Assembly: GCA_903906425.1 (NCBI GenBank)
Contig: CAIVKH010000011.1
Span: 1 to 51,146, forward strand
DNA from: an uncultured bacterium
GTDB taxonomy: Bacteria; Verrucomicrobiota; Kiritimatiellia; CAIVKH01
Direction of reading: 5' to 3'
DNA: 51,146 bases
Below are positions 45,936 through 51,146 of this stretch, piece by piece; the stretch's first letter is position 1; every line of letters starts with the position of its first letter. The notes beneath the pieces were generated by a model. That model saw only the letters and a list, made by a program, of their open reading frames with translations, did no database searches and was not told where the DNA came from. The position numbers were made by a program, and so were the translations under genes.

Positions 45936-46211
45936 ATGGCAAACAAACCCTCCTCGCTTCTCGACACCCGCGTCATTTATTGCGGCGACAACCTCGAACA
46001 GCTCAAGAAACTCCCCGACGCCTGCATCGACCTCATCTATATCGACCCGCCCTTCAACTCCAACCGCAACTACGTAGTCTTCTGGGGCGAGACCAAGGAA
46101 AAGCGCGCCTTCGAAGACCGCCACGCCATCACCGCCACCTACATCGACTACATGCGCGGTGCCGAATGCCTACAGACAAGATCAAGCAGAACAGATAGGT
46201 TTCAGATATGA
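45936..46211 (+). pseudogene. 5' remnant of a site-specific DNA methyltransferase
   Basis: From ATG 45936 (MANKPSSLLDTRVIYCGDNL) the frame encodes the start of an N4/N6-type DNA methyltransferase with the catalytic motif LIYIDPPFNSNRNY (DPPF at about 37-40). Family resemblance stops at residue 74 (YIDYMR, base 46157). The remaining 17 codons look unrelated and end in a stop at 46211. The SAM-binding and central parts expected to follow are missing. The C-terminal part of what looks like the same gene is at 48062-48370. In another frame 46166-46192 reads MPTDKIKQN, possibly a displaced downstream piece. Confidence 0.85.
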
Positions 46212-47449
46212 AAACAAAGTCTTTGGATGTGCCGCGTATCGAGTATTTGAAAGTGGAGAACTATCGCGCCCTCCGAAATCTCGAACTGAAAGACCTGACT
46301 CCGTTGACCGTGTTACTTGGCCCGAATGGCAGCGGAAAATCCACCGTATTCGATGTCTTTGCATTTCTGTCGGAGTGCTTCGGTGTCGGACTGCGAAAGG
46401 CATGGGACAAGCGCGGACGATTCAAGGAACTTCGGAGTCGCGACGCAGAAGGCCCGATCATTTTTGAGGTGAAGTATCGCGAGAAAAAGGACACACCGCT
46501 CATCACCTACCATCTGGAAATTCAGGAAGACAACAAGGGACCATTTGTTGCGCGCGAATGGTTGCAATGGAAGCGTGCATCGCGTGGACGCCCATTCAAG
46601 TTTCTCGATTTCAGCAATGGCGAAGGCGCCGTTGTCACGGGCGACATGCCTGACGCAGAAGATATGCGCACGTCTGAGCGACTTGATTCCCGCGAGTTGC
46701 TCGCGGTAAATACACTCGGCCAATTGGCGAAACATCCGCGCGTCGGTGCATTGAGGAGGTTCATCAATGGTTGGTATCTCTCGTACCTCACAGCGGACAA
46801 TACCCGTGGCACCCCGGAGGCCGGGCCGCAAGAGAGGTTGAGCACCATGGGCGACAATTTGCCCAATGTGATCCAGTACCTGAAGGAGCAGCATCCTTCC
46901 CGCCTGCAGCATATCCTCAAGCAATTGACACGCCGCGTTCCGAAGCTCGAAAAAGTCGATGCCGATGTGATGCCGGACGGGCGACTATTGCTACAAGTAA
47001 AAGACGCGCCATTTTCCAAACCGGTAATGGCCAAATTTTCCTCGGATGGAACATTGAAAATGCTCGCATACCTCACGCTCCTCCATGATCCGGAGCCGCC
47101 TCAGCTCATCGGTATTGAAGAACCCGAAAACCAATTGCATCCTCGTCTCCTGCCTGAACTGGCTGAAGAATGTCGCGTGGCTGCGTCAGCATCGCAGCTC
47201 ATGGTGACAACGCACTCGCCGTTTTTTGTGAACGCGTTGCGCCCGGATGAAGTTTGGGTGCTCTATCGCGGTGACGATGGATACACGCGTGCCCGTCGCG
47301 CCGCTGACATGCACGGGATAAAGGAATTCGTGGAAAATGGTGCAATGCTTGGTCAGCTTTGGATGGAGGGCCAGTTCGATGCGGGTGATCCATTGTCCAA
47401 TGCGGGCGGCCTGCGACGCTCGATTTCAAAAGCCGACAAGGTTGCCTGA
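46208..47449 (+). CDS. AAA-family ATPase, OLD/SMC-like, partner of the downstream DUF4276-type protein
   Basis: A 413-residue ATPase with the N-terminal [17 protein letters not shown] typical of RecF/OLD-like proteins. Walker A is GPNGSGKST (38-46), the signature-like segment is [16 protein letters not shown], Walker B with catalytic glutamates is [16 protein letters not shown], and the switch is TTHSPFF. There is no coiled-coil arm of SMC length. It is followed three bases later by a TOPRIM-like protein. ATPase plus TOPRIM-type effector pairs act in phage defence in OLD, Gabija and PARIS systems; a defence role here is inference. It sits inside a broken methyltransferase gene. Confidence 0.88.
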   Translation: MKTKSLDVPRIEYLKVENYRALRNLELKDLTPLTVLLGPNGSGKSTVFDVFAFLSECFGVGLRKAWDKRGRFKELRSRDAEGPIIFEVKYREKKDTPLITYHLEIQEDNKGPFVAREWLQWKRASRGRPFKFLDFSNGEGAVVTGDMPDAEDMRTSERLDSRELLAVNTLGQLAKHPRVGALRRFINGWYLSYLTADNTRGTPEAGPQERLSTMGDNLPNVIQYLKEQHPSRLQHILKQLTRRVPKLEKVDADVMPDGRLLLQVKDAPFSKPVMAKFSSDGTLKMLAYLTLLHDPEPPQLIGIEEPENQLHPRLLPELAEECRVAASASQLMVTTHSPFFVNALRPDEVWVLYRGDDGYTRARRAADMHGIKEFVENGAMLGQLWMEGQFDAGDPLSNAGGLRRSISKADKVA

Positions 47450-47452
47450 GAT

Positions 47453-48061
47453 ATGCACGCTGAGTTTCTGCTCGAAGAGCCATCATCGGAAGCCTTCCTG
47501 GCCGGCCTCCTCCCACGCGTGCTTCCGGAAGGAACAACATGGAATCTCCATGTTTTCCAAGGTAAGACCGACCTGCTGAAAAATCTCGGCAGCCGATTGA
47601 AAGCGTACAAGCAGTGGATTCCAAATGGCTGGCGAATCGTCGTTCTTGTTGACGAAGATCGTCAGGACTGTCGCAATTTGAAAACCAAATTGGAAGCCGA
47701 CGCGAGGGCAGCAGGTTTCCGCACGAAGACAAGCACTTCTGCGTCGGGAGCATCGTTCACTGTCTTGAACCGCATCGCCGTCGAGGAACTTGAGGCATGG
47801 TTCTTTGGCGACATCGTATCACTGACGACTGCATTTCCCGGTGTGCCTGCCTCGCTAAACACAAAGGCGAAATTTCACGACCCTGATGCCATTGCTGGCG
47901 GAACCTGGGAAGCATTGGAGAAAGTCTTGCAGAAAGCCGGTCATTTTGTAGGCGGCATGCCCAAGATCGAAGTTGCACGGACAATGGGAGCACTGATTGA
48001 TCCTCAGCGTAACACCTCCCGCAGTTTTCAAGTATTTATCGGAGGATTGACCGCGCTCTAA
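47453..48061 (+). CDS. DUF4276-type, TOPRIM-like protein
   Basis: A 202-residue protein starting three bases after the ATPase stop. It begins MHAEFLLEEPSSEAFLAGLL, with glutamates where TOPRIM folds have their first acidic residue. It has the acidic motif VVLVDEDRQDC after about 65 residues and later AVEELEAWFFGD, fitting the E...DxD pattern of TOPRIM nucleases and of DUF4276 as I know it. With the ATPase it forms a likely two-component unit, analogous to a split OLD or to PARIS. PARIS uses a different effector family (DUF4435), so this is not simply PARIS. Confidence 0.78.
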   Translation: MHAEFLLEEPSSEAFLAGLLPRVLPEGTTWNLHVFQGKTDLLKNLGSRLKAYKQWIPNGWRIVVLVDEDRQDCRNLKTKLEADARAAGFRTKTSTSASGASFTVLNRIAVEELEAWFFGDIVSLTTAFPGVPASLNTKAKFHDPDAIAGGTWEALEKVLQKAGHFVGGMPKIEVARTMGALIDPQRNTSRSFQVFIGGLTAL

Positions 48062-48370
48062 GATAGGCGCATCTATCCCGTCAGCGCCGCGCCCGCGAAG
48101 AAGGGCAAGGAAACCGGCCATCTGAATTTCATGGATGAATGGTATCCGATTCAGGTGAAGCAAAAGGACAAGGCCGGCTCGCCCGACATCCGCGACTTCG
48201 AAGCCGTCATGACCATGCACGACCGGAAGAAAGGCTTCTTCATTTCCTTCGACTACTCCGGCGATGCGATGACCGAAGCCAGCCAATTCTTCAAGAAGAC
48301 CGGCAAGATGATCATTCCCCTGACCGTTCAGGAAATCCTCGACGAACATATCGCCCACAAGCTGGCATGA
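48062..48370 (+). pseudogene. 3' remnant of the DNA methyltransferase
   Basis: Immediately after the stop of the DUF4276-type gene the sequence reads DRRIYPVSAAPAKKGK, then FMDEWYPIQVKQKDKAG, DIRDFEAVMTMHDRKKGFF and IIPLTVQEILDEHIAHKLA. This is the characteristic C-terminal domain of a family of site-specific DNA methyltransferases. It has no start codon of its own at the boundary; the first ATG is at 48131. It is the continuation of the 5' remnant at 45936, with the central part lost. Confidence 0.85.
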
Positions 48371-48375
48371 GCCGG

Positions 48376-48523
48376 TTTGGACTGCGGAAGCGAATTCGGA
48401 TGAGCTTCCGCTTTTCTTCTGCGAAGCGATTCGGAGAGCTTCGCGGCGGCGGAAGAAGGGAAGCTCGCGGCTTCGCTTCCTGACGAAAAGCGGAAGCTCG
48501 CAGCATCGCTTCCGCAGTCCAAA
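48376..48523. repeat. family C array: four GAAGC/GCTTC palindromes inside an 18-bp inverted repeat
   Basis: The outer ends TTTGGACTGCGGAAGCGA (48376-48393) and its exact reverse complement (48506-48523) bound a 148-bp near-palindrome. Inside are four hairpins: GCGGAAGC/GCTTCCGC (48384-48411), GCGAAGC/GCTTCGC (48421-48444), GGAAGC/GCTTCC (48459-48480) and GCGGAAGC/GCTTCCGC (48490-48515). Loops are 12, 10, 10 and 10 nt, with centres 33-37 bp apart. It fills the gap between the methyltransferase remnant and convergent rlmN and could also act as a bidirectional transcript end. Confidence 0.92.
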
Positions 48524-48559
48524 TCAGTGAGGCCCGGAGGGCATGGCGCGAAGGGCCGT

Positions 48560-49696
48560 TCAGGAAAAATCTTCGTCTTCTTCGATCTTCGGGATTTCGC
48601 CGCCGCCGGCGAGCTGGCCGCAGGCCGCGCCGATCTTGATGCCGCGCTCGACGCGTACGGTGCAGGAAATTTTGTGGTCGAGCAAAACCTGCTGGAACGC
48701 GAGCACGCGGCGGCGGTCGCTGCGGCCCAGCGGCGTGCCGGGCACGGGATTCCACGGGATCAAATTGACGTGGCAGAGCAGCGGCCTTTCGCGTTGCGAA
48801 TCGCCGCGCAGAAGTTTTGCGAGGGCGAGGGCCTGCGCGGGCAGGTCGTTCTTTTCCTTGAGCAGGACATATTCGAAGGAGACGCGGCGGTGGGTGGCCT
48901 CGGTATAGTTGCGGGCGGCGGCGATGAGGTCGGCGACGGGATAGCGGCGGTTCACCGGCATCAGGTCGTTGCGCAAATTGTCCTCGGGCGCGTGGAGAGA
49001 AATCGCGAGATTCACCGGCAGCTTCATGCGGGCGAGCCGCAGGATGCCGGGCACGAGGCCGACGGTGGAGACGGTGAAGCTGCGCGCGCCGAAGTTCAGG
49101 CCGTTGGGATCGTGCAGGCGTTCGATGCTCTCCCACCAGTTGTCGAAATTATTGAACGGTTCGCCCATGCCCATGAACACGATGTTGCCGATGTGTTCCG
49201 GCAGCTTCGCGGTTTCGTGCGGCGGGCGTTCGTCGCGGATTTCTTTCAACTCGTGGCAGGCCCACAAAACCTGCTCGACGATCTGGCCGGCGGTGAGGTC
49301 GCGGAGGAAGCCGAGTTTGCCGGTGGCGCAAAATACGCAGCCCATCGGGCAGCCGGATTGCGTCGAGACGCAGACGGTGGCGCGGTCTTCATAGACCATG
49401 AGCACGCTTTCGACGGGCGAGCCGTCGGGCAGTTTGAAGAGCGCCTTGCGCGTGAGGCCGTTGTCGCCGACCTGGACTTTCGCGGTTTCAAGCTCGAAGA
49501 ATTTTGTTTCCGCCGCGAGCCGCTCGCGGAGTTTCGCGGGCAGGTCGGTCATCGCCTGCGCGGAGGCGGCGAGGCTCACGAAGAGCTGGCGGTAGATTTG
49601 CCGCGCGCGAAACGCCGGCTCGCCCCATGCGCGCATAAGCGCGTCGAGGCCGGCGGCGGTCTGGTGAGTCAGAAAAACTGAATTCGAACTATTCAC
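48560..49696 (-). CDS. rlmN: 23S rRNA/tRNA (adenine-C2)-methyltransferase RlmN
   Basis: A radical-SAM enzyme that methylates A2503 of 23S rRNA and A37 of some tRNAs. From GTG 49696 it has 378 residues. The cluster cysteines are C116, C120 and C123 in GCPMGCVFC; the catalytic pair corresponds to C109 (TVCVSTQ) and C359 (GAACGQ); GMGEPFNNFDN is also present. The GTG overlaps the stop of the upstream antitoxin-like gene (GTGA), which supports this start over longer ones. Its expression is thus coupled to a toxin-antitoxin pair. Confidence 0.95.
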   Translation of the reverse strand: MNSSNSVFLTHQTAAGLDALMRAWGEPAFRARQIYRQLFVSLAASAQAMTDLPAKLRERLAAETKFFELETAKVQVGDNGLTRKALFKLPDGSPVESVLMVYEDRATVCVSTQSGCPMGCVFCATGKLGFLRDLTAGQIVEQVLWACHELKEIRDERPPHETAKLPEHIGNIVFMGMGEPFNNFDNWWESIERLHDPNGLNFGARSFTVSTVGLVPGILRLARMKLPVNLAISLHAPEDNLRNDLMPVNRRYPVADLIAAARNYTEATHRRVSFEYVLLKEKNDLPAQALALAKLLRGDSQRERPLLCHVNLIPWNPVPGTPLGRSDRRRVLAFQQVLLDHKISCTVRVERGIKIGAACGQLAGGGEIPKIEEDEDFS

Positions 49697-49977
49697 GCAG
49701 CGGCGATTTTGGCCCGTCTTGTTCGCTGCCGCGAAATCCGCAACCGCTCGCACAGCCATTCTTTCGCAAGCTCGTCATCACTCATCGTGCGCGCCATCGC
49801 AGAACGATGAAGCGCGGATGCCTGCCGCGAATGCAGGCTGATGTGAAGGATCTTTTCGCTGCGTTCAAAGACCGGCTCCGTCACTTCTACGAGTTCGGAT
49901 TCGAAGTCCGTCAAATCGTGTGTGTCCCAGAACCTGGCGAGTTCGGCGATCGAATCAGTTTGCGGTATCTTGCTCAT
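49693..49977 (-). CDS. BrnA/CopG-like antitoxin
   Basis: From ATG 49977 the protein has 94 residues: MSKIPQTDSIAELARFWDTH, DLTDFESELVEVTEPVFER and a C-terminal helical DELAKEWLCERLRI. The DSIAELARFWDTHDLTDFE start is shared by many small antitoxin-like proteins that pair with BrnT-like toxins. It overlaps the toxin stop (ATGA) and the rlmN start (GTGA), so all three genes form one tightly coupled unit. Confidence 0.78.
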   Translation of the reverse strand: MSKIPQTDSIAELARFWDTHDLTDFESELVEVTEPVFERSEKILHISLHSRQASALHRSAMARTMSDDELAKEWLCERLRISRQRTRRAKIAAA

Positions 49978-50264
49978 TTGTTCTTCCACTCGTTGAATCT
50001 TTTCTTTTCGCGTGCCGTCATCGGCCGGGCCGTGACCGGGTAACCTTTCGCTTGCGGAAACTTTATCACAACACAAAACAGATGCCGGCCGGCCGTCGTC
50101 CGGCCCAGCAGATAATATACCGGATTTGTTCCTTGCGAGCGGGCTCGCAGCACAAACGCTTTGCCAAAACAGATCTCCTCCACTTCTGCGCGACGGATTC
50201 CATGCAACGCAATATGCTCAATGCGGTCTGCCGTCCAGATCAACTCGCGAATTTTCACGCGCAA
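49974..50264 (-). CDS. BrnT-like toxin
   Basis: A 96-residue protein read from TTG 50264; GTG 50258 is an alternative giving VKIRELIW at the start. The pattern RELIWTADRIEHIALHGIRR, AEVEEICFGKAFVLRARS, YYLLGRTTAGRHLFCVVI and YPVTARPMTAREKKRF is that of BrnT-type ribonuclease toxins. Toxin first and antitoxin second is the usual brnTA order. It lies next to a palindrome pair in the space to the divergent MBOAT gene. Confidence 0.8.
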   Translation of the reverse strand: MRVKIRELIWTADRIEHIALHGIRRAEVEEICFGKAFVLRARSQGTNPVYYLLGRTTAGRHLFCVVIKFPQAKGYPVTARPMTAREKKRFNEWKNK

Positions 50265-50308
50265 AAATTAGCGACATGAAACATGCTGCGCAAGCACGGC
50301 ATCATGAC

Positions 50309-50355
50309 TTCCAATGATTGGAAATTGCGGCGGCGAAAAGTTCCAATGATTGGAA
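50309..50355. repeat. family A palindrome pair (locus 14), between divergent brnT-like and MBOAT genes
   Basis: Two perfect TTCCAATGATTGGAA copies (50309-50323, 50341-50355), 32 bp apart, spacer ATTGCGGCGGCGAAAAG. The second copy ends 51 nt before the start at 50407, and the first lies 45 nt from the toxin start on the other strand. Confidence 0.96.
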
Positions 50356-50406
50356 AATCGCCTTGCTTTTCGGCGCGCGGTCGGCTTTGAATGGCGCACT
50401 TTTGCG

Positions 50407-51146
50407 ATGGTCTTCAGTTCCGTCATATTCCTGTTTCTGTTCCTGCCCGCGGTGTTGCTGATTCATTTTCTGCTGCCCGCGCGGTTCCGGAATCTTTTTC
50501 TGCTGGTGGCGAGCCTGCTTTTTTATGCGTGGGGCGAGGTGCAGTTCACGGCGGTGATCGTCGCGTCCATCTGCATCAACTACGGCTTCGGGCTTTTCAT
50601 CCGCGCGGCGCGGGACCGGCGCGCGTCGCTGCGGCGGTGCGGGTTTGCGGTGGCGGCGAACCTGGGGCTGCTGGTGTGGTTCAAGTACACCGGGTTTCTC
50701 GTGGAAAATTTGAATGTGGTGCTCGGCTGGCTCGGCCACGCGCCGGTGGCGTGGAAGAAGGTCCACCTGCCGCTGGGCATTTCGTTTTTCACGTTCCAGG
50801 GCATTTCCTACGTCGTGGACGTGCACCGCAAGCTGGTTGATCCGCAGCGGAAATTCGTGGACTACGCGATGTACAAGGCGCTGTTCCCGCAGCTCATCGC
50901 CGGGCCGATCGTGCGGTATGTGGACGTGGCGAAATATGTGATGGCGCGCACGCTCTCGACGGAGCAGTTCGCCAGCGGCGTGCGGATCTTCATCGTCGGC
51001 CTCGGCAAAAAAGTCCTGCTCGCGAATCCGATGGGCGCGGGCTGCGACGCGATCTTCGCGCTGCCGCCGAATGAGCTCACCGGGCCGCTGGCGTGGCTCG
51101 GCGTGTTCTTTTTCTTCATGCAAATCTTGTTCGACTTCGGCGGCTA
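50407..51146 (+). CDS. MBOAT-family O-acyltransferase (AlgI-like), 3' truncated by window edge
   Basis: The frame from ATG 50407 stays open to the window end (246 codons). It encodes a polytopic membrane protein: VIFLFLFLPAVLLIHFLLPA, NLFLLVASLLFYAWGEVQFT, LGLLVWFKYTGFLVENLNVV, then PLGISFFTFQGISYVVDVHR, PQLIAGPIVRY and LGKKVLLANPMG, ending at QILFDFGG. These are hallmarks of AlgI/DltB-like acyltransferases that O-acetylate exopolysaccharides. The catalytic histidine lies beyond the edge. An AlgJ/AlgX-like partner would be expected to the right. Confidence 0.93.
   Translation, partial: MVFSSVIFLFLFLPAVLLIHFLLPARFRNLFLLVASLLFYAWGEVQFTAVIVASICINYGFGLFIRAARDRRASLRRCGFAVAANLGLLVWFKYTGFLVENLNVVLGWLGHAPVAWKKVHLPLGISFFTFQGISYVVDVHRKLVDPQRKFVDYAMYKALFPQLIAGPIVRYVDVAKYVMARTLSTEQFASGVRIFIVGLGKKVLLANPMGAGCDAIFALPPNELTGPLAWLGVFFFFMQILFDFGG

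Larger units (their letters stand above)
46193..48067 (+). mobile_element. inserted two-gene ATPase/TOPRIM-like module with 7-bp flanking repeats (putative)
   Basis: The two genes at 46208-47449 and 47453-48061 lie between the two parts of a DNA methyltransferase remnant. AGATAGG occurs at both boundaries (46193-46199 and 48061-48067). Removing the interval with one copy of the repeat keeps the 5' and 3' remnants in the same reading frame (GAT AGG). There is no transposase or integrase inside, so the mode of insertion is unknown. A 7-bp match could be chance. Confidence 0.45.

Noticed and set aside
46208..48061. The ATPase/TOPRIM-like pair as a PARIS system
   Set aside because: PARIS uses a DUF4435-type effector; this effector resembles DUF4276 instead, so only an analogy is claimed.
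48376..48523. The inverted-repeat element as a simple rho-independent terminator
   Set aside because: No T-run follows on either strand, and four tandem hairpins exceed what termination needs.

Overview
The window is about 51 kb of GC-rich bacterial chromosome. The ribosomal gene order, a SecD-SecF fusion, a secreted Calx-beta-type protein and above all the large intergenic palindromic arrays point to the PVC superphylum. Kiritimatiellota, Verrucomicrobiota or Lentisphaerota are my best guesses. This is inference from gene content; no rRNA gene is present to settle it.

Region 1 (1-20236) is one long run of co-directional information-processing genes: the end of rpoC, then rpsL-rpsG-fusA, the S10/spc/alpha ribosomal clusters, secY, adk, map, infA, rpmJ, rpsM, rpsK, rpsD, rpoA and rplQ. 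It ends at a textbook intrinsic terminator (20198-20236). Three things are unusual: a secreted coiled-coil protein gene sits between rpsS and rplV, rpmD (L30) is absent, and paired palindromes interrupt the cluster in front of rpsG, rplV, rpmC, rpsE and infA.

Region 2 (20243-28904) holds two peptide-type ABC transporter ATPases, a small toxin-antitoxin-like pair, then tgt, yajC, a secDF fusion and recJ. Tgt-yajC-secDF is a classical neighbourhood. The only in-frame start codon found for recJ lies inside a palindrome.

Region 3 (28923-44740) is accessory and cell-surface. It has a membrane PAS-PAS-GAF histidine kinase translationally coupled to a receiver-pseudokinase-receiver protein, a convergent secreted Calx-beta protein of 1031 residues, a secreted glycosidase-like protein and a secreted 2122-residue protein.

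Region 4 (44741-51146) is the most dynamic part. It has a palindrome triplet and a second palindromic array on a 21-bp lattice, a small TWD-motif protein, and a broken DNA methyltransferase gene that is split by an AAA ATPase plus TOPRIM-like (DUF4276-type) two-gene module flanked by a 7-bp direct repeat. A third palindromic array follows, then rlmN coupled to a BrnT/BrnA-like toxin-antitoxin pair, and the start of an MBOAT acyltransferase gene that runs off the right edge.

The main candidate for an undescribed system is the set of three unrelated palindrome families with regular spacing. Family A is TTCCAATGATTGGAA in pairs exactly 32 bp apart at 13 of 14 loci, with a weakly conserved 17-nt core between copies. 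Family B is TTCGACCTCGGAGGTCGAA on a 21-bp lattice. Family C is GCGGAAGC-N10-12-GCTTCCGC repeated four times at about 35 bp. The second candidate is the ATPase/TOPRIM-like module inside the methyltransferase remnant.
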